Assembly: GCA_900321995.1 (NCBI GenBank)
Contig: ONYG01000013.1
Location: forward strand, 1-33,547
Reading direction: 5' to 3'
DNA length: 33,547 nt
DNA from: an uncultured Methanobrevibacter sp.
Lineage (GTDB): Archaea; Methanobacteriota; Methanobacteria; Methanobacteriales; Methanobacteriaceae
Shown: positions 15,216 to 24,005 of the stretch, piece after piece
Layout of the letters: each line of letters starts with the position of its first letter
Position numbering within the stretch: position 1 is the first letter of the stretch
The notes under the pieces: generated by a model
The model's database searches: none
Seen by the model: only the letters and a program-made list of their open reading frames with translations
What the model was told of the DNA's origin: nothing
Position numbers and translations under genes: made by a program

Positions 15216-17690
15216 ATGCCTAAAGATAGTCTAAAAAAATTATTATTAAAATTCCCGCACTTCCTTGATAAAAGAGCAGTCAGTAACTTTTATAAATCTC
15301 AATATGTTACTAACGAATCCTTTAAGGGTATTTACCAATCATTATTTAATGTGATAGAAAGTTTCCGGTTAGATAAAAGATTAGTCATCTGGAAAGTTCA
15401 AAGCGAACCTTATATTTACTCCATTAATTTTGTGGCAAGTTATCCTCATTTGAAAACAGTCAAATGTTATAAAAATGATAATCTCATATACATAGAAACA
15501 TATGGAGATAGTGAAAAAACAACTAACTTCATTTATTCATATAATTTTCCTCAAGAAAATAACAGTTTACAAGAAATCCTATCAGAATATGATGCTGAAA
15601 ATCAAGATGCAGTTACAATTCCAAATGATGCAAAAATCATTCCAGACGATAAGTTCAGAATAGAAATTGAAACATATGATGAACTGAAATTAGAAAAAGG
15701 ATTTCCAGAAAACGATACAGAAGAAGGAAACATTTATGATCATGATTATTCACTTGATGAAATCGGCGCATTGCACAACATTCCAAGAAGAACCTATATA
15801 GAGACAAGCGATTATGAAAACACAGAACCAAAATACAACAACCGTTTGTCTGAAGATGATTACCACTATATGAACCGTATCATAAATTATATTCTTCTTG
15901 TCAGAACAGTCCCATTGCCAGTGGCAGAAATATACAAACTCTATGGTATAGAAGCAGAAATGCTGAATCGTGAAAGGCTTCTAATCAAAATGTTTGATAT
16001 AGAAAAGCACCCTCACATAAAGGATAATGGGAAGCTATACGTCTCCTCATGGGATGCGGAAAAATGGGAACATAAGGATGGTTTCTGCAAAAGAAGTGAC
16101 AATAATAAGGTATTCTTTTTTGTAAGTGCTGATAACATTCAGCCTAAAATGTTCCATCCAGTAACATTCCACTTCAGTTTCCTAGACATATTTGCAGAGC
16201 CCATAACTGACGAGGAATTCCTAGTGGACATATCACTCACCACAACAGACACAAACCAGGAAACAGTCACAACAACATTAGAAACAGACCTAAAAGAATC
16301 TTCATTCAAATACAATGACCTATCCGATGAGATAGACCTATACACATTCAGTTTCACAGGAAAAGCACGGGACGGAACAGTTATAGGAATAATCTCAATA
16401 GACATCACGGTAAAAGGATGTAACGATGGGGACTTCTATGTAAGTGCAAATGGAAATGACAATAACGATGGAAAAACAAAGGAAACACCTTTCAAAACAA
16501 TAACTCAAGCAATAAGCAAAATAACATCTTCTCAAGACTTAATCATAGTGCGTGGAACGATAGAACTTGATAAGCTGAATACTATTTCATCCCCCTGCAC
16601 AATAATGGGATGTGCAAACGGAACAATACATTCAAGCTTCGACCATAACAAGTTCTTCAATGTATCAAAGGATAACACCATCAACTTGACAAATCTTAAC
16701 CTCACCCATAACTATGCGGAATCCTATTTCAAAACAGAAGATTACACAAATGAAAACGACACATTATCCAATGTGGAAACGGTAATAATTCATGGAGGAA
16801 CACCAAGCCTAACGATAAACACTCAAAAGGACAACTTCTATTATTACTATGACAATGTTCATATCACCGGAAGCTTTCTGAATCGTAAGGGAAATCCTAT
16901 AAAAAGCACAGATTTGGACCTATATGTTAATGATGTGAAATTAAAGACTATCACAACAGATGATAATGGATTGATTGACGAATGGCTGCATTATGAAGAG
17001 AATGATGTTTCAAAAAACCAAGAGTTAACATATAAAGCAAAGTTCATAGGCTCTGATGTCCACTATGAAACAGAATCATCAAAGAATATCATATTCTCCA
17101 AGGACACTACAGATTTAGGCAATTTAAGGTATGGGAAATTATTAAGGATAATCTCTCAAAACAATGAATCCGGAGAATTGCTTTACCTTTATGAAAGAAG
17201 AAATGACGGAGTAGAAAATAAGAAGAATGCAGTAGCCAATTCGAATGGAGAAGCAACATTCACTTATTTGCCAAGCTATGGCCAACAACTCATATTAATT
17301 TCTGAAAATGGATGGAACATTAGAGAGGAATTCCTAATTGACGTCCGTTTCTATATCACTGACTTGGAAACAGATTCTCTTGTTATAGATGTGAAAATTG
17401 AGGGAGATAAAGGCAACTTATGTGTATTTAAGAAACCATTATCCAGTTTTAAAAAGTTATCTGATTTGGAAGATGTCATAATTGACTTAACTATTGATGA
17501 TGATGGAAATTTCTATAAGGAATATTTCACTTCAAGTCACCAAGACCTATTGGAAGGCAATGAGATTTATCCAGATGATCTTGAAAAGTTAAGTAATGCA
17601 ATCACAAACGTTTACTTCTCAAATGAAGAAGGCCATGAAGGAGACTTATACTGCGAAAGAATCAACATTGAAATGGAGGAGGAACCATAA
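15216..17690 (+). CDS. Large baseplate/fibre protein with adhesin-like beta-helix and Ig-like domains
   Basis: This 824-residue protein follows J, where contractile tails encode gpI-like and fibre-base proteins. The N-terminal ~270 residues (FPHFLDKRAVSNFY; LDEIGALHNIPRRTY; VPLPVAEIYKLYGIE) probably attach it to the baseplate. Residues ~408-530 begin with YVSANGNDNNDGKTKETPFK, the DUF1565-type start of right-handed beta-helix domains, which are abundant in adhesin-like proteins of Methanobrevibacter. Residues ~545-620 (VHITGSFLNRKGNPIKSTDL, then YVNDVKLKTITTDDNG) look like the Ig-like repeats of those same proteins. The virus may use a host-type surface module for recognition. Codon choice inside ~16190-16850 is richer in C than on either side, suggesting module transfer. 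Confidence 0.7.
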   Translation: MPKDSLKKLLLKFPHFLDKRAVSNFYKSQYVTNESFKGIYQSLFNVIESFRLDKRLVIWKVQSEPYIYSINFVASYPHLKTVKCYKNDNLIYIETYGDSEKTTNFIYSYNFPQENNSLQEILSEYDAENQDAVTIPNDAKIIPDDKFRIEIETYDELKLEKGFPENDTEEGNIYDHDYSLDEIGALHNIPRRTYIETSDYENTEPKYNNRLSEDDYHYMNRIINYILLVRTVPLPVAEIYKLYGIEAEMLNRERLLIKMFDIEKHPHIKDNGKLYVSSWDAEKWEHKDGFCKRSDNNKVFFFVSADNIQPKMFHPVTFHFSFLDIFAEPITDEEFLVDISLTTTDTNQETVTTTLETDLKESSFKYNDLSDEIDLYTFSFTGKARDGTVIGIISIDITVKGCNDGDFYVSANGNDNNDGKTKETPFKTITQAISKITSSQDLIIVRGTIELDKLNTISSPCTIMGCANGTIHSSFDHNKFFNVSKDNTINLTNLNLTHNYAESYFKTEDYTNENDTLSNVETVIIHGGTPSLTINTQKDNFYYYYDNVHITGSFLNRKGNPIKSTDLDLYVNDVKLKTITTDDNGLIDEWLHYEENDVSKNQELTYKAKFIGSDVHYETESSKNIIFSKDTTDLGNLRYGKLLRIISQNNESGELLYLYERRNDGVENKKNAVANSNGEATFTYLPSYGQQLILISENGWNIREEFLIDVRFYITDLETDSLVIDVKIEGDKGNLCVFKKPLSSFKKLSDLEDVIIDLTIDDDGNFYKEYFTSSHQDLLEGNEIYPDDLEKLSNAITNVYFSNEEGHEGDLYCERINIEMEEEP

Positions 17691-17691
17691 A

Positions 17692-18048
17692 ATGCCTGAT
17701 GACAATAATGAATACTATGAAAATATGGATGACGAGGAGGACCAAACCTCTATTTCAGATGAAGAATTAAACAATATAAACTTCGACATATATTCTGGAG
17801 GTTGCAAATACTTCCTGAATGAGCCATATATGACGCCAAACAACTATGACATTGATTTCAATCCAAATAACATACCATCAAACATACAACTGGAAACCGC
17901 AGTAAACCTTCAGAAAAGACTTCAAAAGCTTATGCCATTGACGAAATACATACATCTGATGCTAAACTCCGAACAAACATCCTACACCAACCATATAAAC
18001 ATTACTACAAAAATGAAAATCAACAATAAAGAGGTGAAATTCATATGA
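17692..18048 (+). CDS. Small acidic structural-region protein
   Basis: This 118-residue protein has an acidic start (residues 1-40 rich in D, E and N) and a C-terminal half with LETAVNLQKRLQKLMPLTKYIHLML, probably helical. GGAGGAGG around 17676-17682 fixes ATG 17692 as start, although the frame is open further upstream inside the previous gene. It is coupled to the next gene by an ATGA overlap (18045-18048). I do not recognise a family. Its position among baseplate genes suggests a structural or chaperone role for the adjacent protein. Confidence 0.65.
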   Translation: MPDDNNEYYENMDDEEDQTSISDEELNNINFDIYSGGCKYFLNEPYMTPNNYDIDFNPNNIPSNIQLETAVNLQKRLQKLMPLTKYIHLMLNSEQTSYTNHINITTKMKINNKEVKFI

Positions 18049-18731
18049 ATTTTAACTTGACTGGTTCCTACACAATACAAATCCCAGTGCAAAACATGTT
18101 CCTCAATACGAGCATAAAAGTTAAAAGTCATAATATAATCACTGTTTTCGGAGAATCCTTCTTCCTAAACAGAGCAATCAATGATAATTTTGACCCCATA
18201 CAATACATTTGCCTTGGAAATGGAAAAAACAAGGCAAATAAGAATGACATCCAATTAGGCAATGAAACAATACGGAAAAAATGTGTTAAAAATGTTGATC
18301 TTGATAAGAAACAGATAATTCTCAATGCCAATTTCCCAGTAAAAGACATTTACGGAACCAGTGAAATAGGAGTTCACAATGGAAAAGTCCTAATCAGTCA
18401 TGACCTTTATGAAAAACTTGATGAAAATTTCCTTACTCCAACCATTGGGGATGTTACTGTAACATATGTGTTCCAATTCTCAACAGGAACCTATAAGACC
18501 GGCTGGAAAACTGCAACAAGCACTACAAGCACTTACTATGTTGCAGAGCCTAATACTGTAATAGGAGTTTCTGAAAACGAAGGGAATGCCTATCGCAGAG
18601 TAAACAGTAAAACGCTAGTCGATTCAACAAATGGTTCCTTTTGGTATGATTCTGATACCAGCAATTTGTATATCCATACAGTTGATGGAACTGATCCAAA
18701 CAATAAGGAAATAATTGTTCAACATAGGTAA
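18045..18731 (+). CDS. Predicted beta-rich tail/baseplate protein of unknown family
   Basis: This 228-residue protein, preceded by GAGGTGA, overlaps the upstream gene by four bases. It is dominated by short beta strands (YTIQIPVQNMFLNTSIKVK; DVTVTYVFQFSTGTYKTGW; NGSFWYDSDTSNLYIHTVDG). The last motif resembles a 'W.. d.. .LYI...dG' strand pair common in carbohydrate-binding and fibre domains. It has no signal peptide and no catalytic motif. It probably contributes to the baseplate rim or a fibre. No family was recognised. Confidence 0.65.
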   Translation: MNFNLTGSYTIQIPVQNMFLNTSIKVKSHNIITVFGESFFLNRAINDNFDPIQYICLGNGKNKANKNDIQLGNETIRKKCVKNVDLDKKQIILNANFPVKDIYGTSEIGVHNGKVLISHDLYEKLDENFLTPTIGDVTVTYVFQFSTGTYKTGWKTATSTTSTYYVAEPNTVIGVSENEGNAYRRVNSKTLVDSTNGSFWYDSDTSNLYIHTVDGTDPNNKEIIVQHR

Positions 18732-18741
18732 GGTGAAATAA

Positions 18742-21225
18742 ATGAGTGAGAAATGCAAACCTAAATATAAAAATCTAAACCTTATACAATCTTTCAGTGA
18801 ACAAAGGTACGCCACTGTCCAGCTAATGGAACAAGCTTGTCAAAATGATGAATGGTTAAGACAGGAAGTTGAAAAATTATCATATCTTTCTCCACCTGCC
18901 GTGAGAAAAAGATTTTCACCAGTTCTTGTAGATGAAAACCAAAGCTATGGCTACCAGTTCAGCGAAGGCACACATGATGAAAACGGCAACCTTCAAAATG
19001 ACACAGAATCTGAAGTGATTTTCAGTGAAAAGACAGACCCTGAAATAATAATTGACTTCAGTGACATGTCACTGATAGATGAGAATAAATCTGATTGCGC
19101 ATTTGAATCATATGAGGATACTGAAGGAATTAGTCATTATAGAGCCGTTGTCCCTATGGTTGAATCAAGCAATGTAAATCTTGATTGCGCTAACTTTAAG
19201 GAAGGAGACCAGATAAACAGTTTCTGGTATGTAGGTTATGACAAGGCCAAATCATATAGCATTCGCCCAGACTGGATAAAAGATTGGAAAGATATGGAAA
19301 TACCTGCAGTGGGAAGAGCCCAAACAATAAAGATTCCTAATGACATCACTGAAGGCTACCTTGAAAGTGTAGACCTGCAATTACAGAATAACGGTACCAC
19401 TTGGAGCAATTGGGGAAGCCCGTTATATGTGGAAATCTTCAAAATCAGCGAGAAGAAAGTGCAAAAAACAGTATGGGATAAGAAAACTAAAAAGAACAAA
19501 CCATATAGTCCAAAACAATATGAGACTATAGCTTTCCCAGATTCTAATCCTTACACTGCACTGGCTTGTGCGGAATACCAACCAAAAAGAACCACCCCAC
19601 ATTTCCAGAATTTCCTATTTGACAAGGCTGTAAAAGTCCATGGAGGAGAGCAATATGCCATTGTAATGTCTTCACCATTAAGCCATTACACCCATTGCCC
19701 TCGCATAGGGGGATGGGGAAGAAATTGTGCAAAATCTAAAGACCTTAATGGAGATGCATTCCTAACTGAAAACAATGGAAGAAAATGGACAAGATATGGT
19801 CGAAATGATTCCAATGTAAAATATAAGGAAGGAAGATACACCCCATCAGACTTTGCGTACCAATGCCACATCAGAGAGTATTCCCAAGGCAGAGATACTG
19901 AAGCGGATTATTACTTATATCTTAAGCCCATTCTAATAAATCCTGTAAAGGCAGTCCAGATAAGTGGAGAATATGATGGTGAAACAAATAAGACAAGCAA
20001 TGACATCTCATTAACTTTTGAAGGGTCCATTAATGGTCGTGAATGGTTCACACTTCGAAGCGGAGAATGGAAATATTTCACAGAGAACTATCCTATAACC
20101 ATATTCATCAGAGCTAAAATGTCAGTCACATCTTCAGGAAAGACAACACTCACCCCAACCATAGAAAATATGCATATAAACTTCAAAACAGATTCTCCAA
20201 AGGAAATGTATGTCCGCACACATTTCTTCAGCCCAAAATTAACACCTATGCTTGGAGCTAGCCTTTGGGGACGCATAAAAGCACCATTCTCATTATCTCC
20301 TGATGATGGAAACGTGACTTGCAATGTGGAAATAATTCAAGACAAGCTAATCACTGAACACTTCACAATCATAAGTGTTGAGGACTTGATAAATTATGAG
20401 TATCTTGAAATATTTGATTCAAGTAAAGTTAAGGACCAAACTGATGATAAGATTGTTGAGTATTTGGAAGATAATCCCTCAGTTATTAACAATCTTAAAA
20501 AAGAAAATATCTACATTAAACCAATAACTTTAGATGAGGAGGATCATCTATTAAGTTTTGCTCCTTCTGATGAAAGTTCCGCTCTTGGAGGATTGCCTTT
20601 AAGCCAAGGCCCTGCTTACCCTATACAAGAATGTATGGTGCAGCCAGACTGCAGCACTGCTAATGTGGTTAGCTATGGAGAATGGTATGATTTTCTTGTG
20701 GATTATGATGATAACATTTTCACATTAGATAAATCAGTACTTGACGATATGCCTACCGGTTCACTGCTTATAAGATACAATCCTGTTTTCATTGATAATC
20801 TGTCCTTGGAAGAAGTAAGCACAAGGATTGACACTGAAACTGGATTGATGGAAGAGGGACTAATACTTGATTACTTTAAGGAAACTATTGCTATAGATTC
20901 TGAAAATGTTGAAACCAGAAGAGTTAAATTAAGGGTTAGTCCAGTAGACCCTATAAGACAAGTGATATTGAATAAGGATACTGATGATGAAACTGAACTT
21001 TATGAGGATGTTGACTTTACAGTTGATTACACTAGCAAGGAATTAATATTTTCAATCTCTTCGATTGAAGGGGAATACTGTAGATTAAAGGAAAATGATT
21101 CATTGGAAATTATTTACACTCCCAACCTGGAGGACACAAGCATAGCTATTGGGTATTATGCACATAGGCTTAACAGTAATTATCAATGCAGAATCAAACC
21201 TAACTATTTCGAATATAAAGTATAA
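18742..21225 (+). CDS. Large baseplate-associated protein of unknown family
   Basis: This 827-residue protein starts with a short helical segment (residues 1-50), then long beta-rich regions. Residues ~205-240 (YLESVDLQLQNNGTTWSNWG) and ~320-345 (HGGEQYAIVMSSPLSHYTHC) read like a jelly-roll carbohydrate-binding type domain: a value 'sets off' a term and then 'YAIV', as seen in CBM-like phage tail proteins. The middle (~395-480) has EFTLR-type strands in SLTFEGSINGREWFTLRSGEW, and the C-terminal third has DVDFTVDYTSKELIFSIS strands. AGGTGA precedes ATG 18742. It could be a fibre platform or a discoidin/CBM-like receptor binder; I cannot assign it. Confidence 0.7.
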   Translation: MSEKCKPKYKNLNLIQSFSEQRYATVQLMEQACQNDEWLRQEVEKLSYLSPPAVRKRFSPVLVDENQSYGYQFSEGTHDENGNLQNDTESEVIFSEKTDPEIIIDFSDMSLIDENKSDCAFESYEDTEGISHYRAVVPMVESSNVNLDCANFKEGDQINSFWYVGYDKAKSYSIRPDWIKDWKDMEIPAVGRAQTIKIPNDITEGYLESVDLQLQNNGTTWSNWGSPLYVEIFKISEKKVQKTVWDKKTKKNKPYSPKQYETIAFPDSNPYTALACAEYQPKRTTPHFQNFLFDKAVKVHGGEQYAIVMSSPLSHYTHCPRIGGWGRNCAKSKDLNGDAFLTENNGRKWTRYGRNDSNVKYKEGRYTPSDFAYQCHIREYSQGRDTEADYYLYLKPILINPVKAVQISGEYDGETNKTSNDISLTFEGSINGREWFTLRSGEWKYFTENYPITIFIRAKMSVTSSGKTTLTPTIENMHINFKTDSPKEMYVRTHFFSPKLTPMLGASLWGRIKAPFSLSPDDGNVTCNVEIIQDKLITEHFTIISVEDLINYEYLEIFDSSKVKDQTDDKIVEYLEDNPSVINNLKKENIYIKPITLDEEDHLLSFAPSDESSALGGLPLSQGPAYPIQECMVQPDCSTANVVSYGEWYDFLVDYDDNIFTLDKSVLDDMPTGSLLIRYNPVFIDNLSLEEVSTRIDTETGLMEEGLILDYFKETIAIDSENVETRRVKLRVSPVDPIRQVILNKDTDDETELYEDVDFTVDYTSKELIFSISSIEGEYCRLKENDSLEIIYTPNLEDTSIAIGYYAHRLNSNYQCRIKPNYFEYKV

Positions 21226-21241
21226 AATGGAGCCTATTCTT

Positions 21242-21889
21242 ATGGTTGAATTTAAGACAAAAATCTATTATGAAAATACTGATGGAAACGATAATCCAAA
21301 TATAATTGGTGCTGAAGTGACTGTTTATTCGGCAGCTGGAGATAACATTGGGAGCATACAGGTTACCAGCAAAAAGGATTTTGATGATCTTGTTGCTAAA
21401 TTGGAAAATCTTGATGAAACTTATCTGCTGAAAACCAGTTTGGAAAGTGAAGTTAAAAAACTTGATATTAATGCAGCCACACTTGGCGGAAAATCTTCTA
21501 CTGATTTTGCATTGAATAGCCATACCCATGATGACCGTTACTTCACTGAAACGGAAATAAATAATAAGCTTAATTGGAAAAGTCTTGAAGGCCTTCCTAC
21601 AGGTGTAAAGCTGTATTATAATGAGTTATTTTGTATTTTAGAATTGAATGAATATGTTAAATCAGTTAGTGAACCTAATCAAAATTGGGTTAACTTGTCA
21701 ATCACAATACCAAACCAATATTTGCCTATGACTGACGCTTCAGGCAATGTTCATAATCAAAATGCCCAAATGGTTGTTTTTAAAGATAATGGCACATCCA
21801 TTTCTAGAGTGCAATATAAAAAATTCAATGGAAACATTAATAAGGACAAGATAACAGTCTCTGCAAGTGCTATTTGGAGGAGAAAATAA
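21242..21889 (+). CDS. Tail fibre protein with HTH-collar motif and tip domain
   Basis: This is a 215-residue protein. GGAG at 21229-21232 fixes ATG 21242, although the frame is open to 21149. The N-terminal ~75 residues form a small beta/coiled-coil attachment segment. Residues ~77-103 carry AATLGGKSSTDFALNSHTHD plus DRYFTE, the classic short phage tail-fibre repeat whose His-x-His side chains bind metal along trimeric fibres. Residues ~111-215 are a tip domain (GVKLYYNELFCILELNE ... WVNLSITIPNQYLP ... IWRRK) that recurs in the genes at 21889 and 24871. The stop overlaps the next start (TAATG). It is a likely receptor-binding fibre. Confidence 0.8.
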   Translation: MVEFKTKIYYENTDGNDNPNIIGAEVTVYSAAGDNIGSIQVTSKKDFDDLVAKLENLDETYLLKTSLESEVKKLDINAATLGGKSSTDFALNSHTHDDRYFTETEINNKLNWKSLEGLPTGVKLYYNELFCILELNEYVKSVSEPNQNWVNLSITIPNQYLPMTDASGNVHNQNAQMVVFKDNGTSISRVQYKKFNGNINKDKITVSASAIWRRK

Positions 21890-23301
21890 TGAGTATTGAA
21901 TTAATAAGGAAAATAAAGGATTTAGTCATTGGAGGAACTAACGATGAAGGATGGGTTTATGATAAAGCCACAACCGACAGTAAATTAGCCACTAAACCTA
22001 CTGCCACATTAGTGACTAATATAAGCAATAGCAGCACTGATAGTCAAGTGGCAAGTGCAAAAGCAATCAATACAAAATTAGATGGTAAAGCCGATTCTAC
22101 ACATAACCATGACTCCGAATATTATAAGCAAATTGAGATTGATGAGATGTTTAGTCAGATGCAGGAAGCACAAATTGATGGGGAGATTGACCTGTCTAAT
22201 TATGCTCTTAAAAGCCACAGTCATGGTAATATCAGTAATGCTGGAGCAATAGGAAGCACAGCTAATAAACCAATCATAACCACTACTAGCGGTAAACTTA
22301 CAACTGGAAGTTTTGAGGGTACTGCTACTAATATTAAGATGAATGGTACTCAAAGTGTAGGCAGTTTGAACACTTTTGCTCGTGGAGATCATGTACATCC
22401 AACAGATACCAGTAGAGCACCTGCAAGCCATACCCATACCAAAGCGAATATTACAGATTTTCCATCCACTATGACTCCTAGCAGCCATGCTCATGGGGAT
22501 ATCACTAACGATGGGAAATTAGGGTCTGCTGCGAACAAGCCATTAATAACAACTACCAATGGAAAAATTGCTGTTGGCAGTTTCGGAACAGGGGCTAACA
22601 CATTCTGTCAAGGAAACGACCCAAGACTTAGTGATGCACGTGCTCCAACTTCACATGCTCACGGTGGCATAACCAATGCAGGAGCCATAGGGTCTACTGC
22701 TAACTTGCCAATCATCACAGGAACAAATGGTGTATTGAAAGCTGGAAGTTTTGAGACAACAGCCACTAACATCAAGATGAATGGCACCCAATCGGCAGGA
22801 AGTTTGAACACTTTTGCCAGAGGGGATCATGTTCATCCTGTAGATACTAGCCGAGCACCAAACAATCATGCCTCAACTGCAACAACATATGGTGTTGCAT
22901 CATCATCTGCCTATGGTCATGTAAAGTTAGACTCATCACCGACTATGAATAGCTCTAATGTCGTAAGTAGTGGGGGGATGTATACTTTCTTAAAATGGAA
23001 AACGCTTAATTGGGGAGAGAGTGGAAATGTTTCTTGGGGTTTATCATTATATTATAATGATTCGTTTGTAGCTTTAAGCCTTGATACTGGTTCAGACTTC
23101 TCAAAATCTATTGGAAGCAGTTGGGTAACAATCGGGTATACAGTTCCTGAGGGTTATCGTCCTTCACACCACACAAGTGGCCATATTTACCCTAATTTAG
23201 AATTATATGTTGGTTCTGATGGTGCCATCAAAGTAAGAAAAATAAGTGGTGATGCAACAACAACCGCTGCAAAAGGATATGTTATTTATCCAAGATTTTA
23301 G
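21889..23301 (+). CDS. Repeat-built tail fibre with receptor-tip domain
   Basis: This 470-residue protein starts at ATG 21889, after TTTGGAGGAG in the previous gene's end. After an N-terminal coil it is made of collar repeats: SHTHTKANITDF, SSHAHGDI, TSHAHGGI, and two copies of a block with KMNGTQS(V/A)GSLNTFARGD then HVHPxDTSRAP. The C-terminal ~110 residues (LSLYYNDSFVALSLDTG ... WVTIGYTVPEGYRPSHH ... VGSDGAIKVRKISG) are the tip domain shared with two neighbours. His-x-His repeats suggest a metal-stabilised trimeric shaft. Similar repeats are frequent in fibres of gut bacteriophages, so modules may have crossed between archaeal and bacterial viruses. Confidence 0.8.
   Translation: MSIELIRKIKDLVIGGTNDEGWVYDKATTDSKLATKPTATLVTNISNSSTDSQVASAKAINTKLDGKADSTHNHDSEYYKQIEIDEMFSQMQEAQIDGEIDLSNYALKSHSHGNISNAGAIGSTANKPIITTTSGKLTTGSFEGTATNIKMNGTQSVGSLNTFARGDHVHPTDTSRAPASHTHTKANITDFPSTMTPSSHAHGDITNDGKLGSAANKPLITTTNGKIAVGSFGTGANTFCQGNDPRLSDARAPTSHAHGGITNAGAIGSTANLPIITGTNGVLKAGSFETTATNIKMNGTQSAGSLNTFARGDHVHPVDTSRAPNNHASTATTYGVASSSAYGHVKLDSSPTMNSSNVVSSGGMYTFLKWKTLNWGESGNVSWGLSLYYNDSFVALSLDTGSDFSKSIGSSWVTIGYTVPEGYRPSHHTSGHIYPNLELYVGSDGAIKVRKISGDATTTAAKGYVIYPRF
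22241..22860 (+). repeat. Internal direct repeats in the fibre gene
   Basis: Two diverged copies of a ~180-base block lie at about 22241-22410 and 22676-22860. Each encodes AGAIGSTAN(K/L)PIIT, then TATNIKMNGTQS, then GSLNTFARGDHVHP. The second half recurs in the gene at 24871 near 25052-25150 with few amino-acid changes. Such blocks are natural sites for recombination between fibre genes. Confidence 0.75.
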
Positions 23302-23354
23302 AAAACTAGATTTTTACTTTTCATTTATTTTATAAGTAGGGAGGTTGATTATGT

Positions 23355-23990
23355 GTGAACCTTGAATTTAATGTAAATAATCAGATAATTAAAAGAATAG
23401 ACTCTGAAAAAGTAATAAGCAAAAGTAGAAATATCTACACAGCTATTTTTAATTTCATTGACACTACAGAAAACTTATTCATTGATGAGAACATTTTCGT
23501 TATTTTCCAAGACAGTTGGGGAAAACGTAAAACTATTTTTCTAGGAAAGTATAATTCCGCCTTATCCTGCAATGTCCCAAATGATGTTCTTAAGGGAACC
23601 TATTTCAAAATCAGCATTTATGCAGGAGATCTTGTAACCACTAACATAGTGACAATACCTCTTATAGAATCCAATTACAGTACCTGTGACACTATTCAAG
23701 AGGAAGATTATTATAAGGACATTTTTGTTGAGATATTTAATCAATTAGACGCTAAAGTAGATAAAATAAAAATAAATGGAAATTATTTAGAAATTTACAA
23801 AGAAAATGTTCTTATAGAATCTATTTGGATGGATACAGTAAATGAAGAATTCGTAAGAGATTTAATAGATGATAAAGCAGAAAAGATTCATCAGCATATT
23901 ACTGATGATGTTTCCGATTTTGAAGAAAAAGTAGAAATAGATTTAGATGTTTTATTAGATGGTTTAACTGAAACAATAAGACAAATATAA
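23355..23990 (+). CDS. Fibre-attachment / upper baseplate protein (BppU-like N-terminus)
   Basis: This 211-residue protein starts at GTG 23355, with GGGAGG at 23338-23343. A competing ATG at 23351 gives only four codons. The N-terminal ~115 residues form a beta domain (LEFNVNNQIIKRID; VIFQDSWGKRKTIFLGKYN; VLKGTYFKISIYAGD) with the strand order of BppU-like upper-baseplate domains, which hold receptor-binding proteins on the tail. The C-terminal part (YYKDIFVEIFNQLDAKVDKI; then DKAEKIHQHITDDVSDF) is a coiled coil with a His-x-His-like turn. It sits in the middle of the fibre gene cluster and probably anchors the fibres encoded after it. Confidence 0.6.
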   Translation: MNLEFNVNNQIIKRIDSEKVISKSRNIYTAIFNFIDTTENLFIDENIFVIFQDSWGKRKTIFLGKYNSALSCNVPNDVLKGTYFKISIYAGDLVTTNIVTIPLIESNYSTCDTIQEEDYYKDIFVEIFNQLDAKVDKIKINGNYLEIYKENVLIESIWMDTVNEEFVRDLIDDKAEKIHQHITDDVSDFEEKVEIDLDVLLDGLTETIRQI

Positions 23991-24005
23991 AAAGGAGATT
24001 TGATT

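Noticed and set aside
17596-17691. Upstream extension of the ORF at 17692
   Set aside because: It overlaps the conserved end of the preceding gene in another frame, and GGAGGAGG points to ATG 17692.
21149-21241. Upstream extension of the fibre ORF at 21242
   Set aside because: It is buried in the preceding gene, and GGAG at 21229-21232 points to ATG 21242.
22380-22860. Repeats in fibre genes as a CRISPR-like array or a diversity-generating template
   Set aside because: Repeats are long, diverged and in frame with protein modules; no reverse transcriptase or spacer pattern is present.
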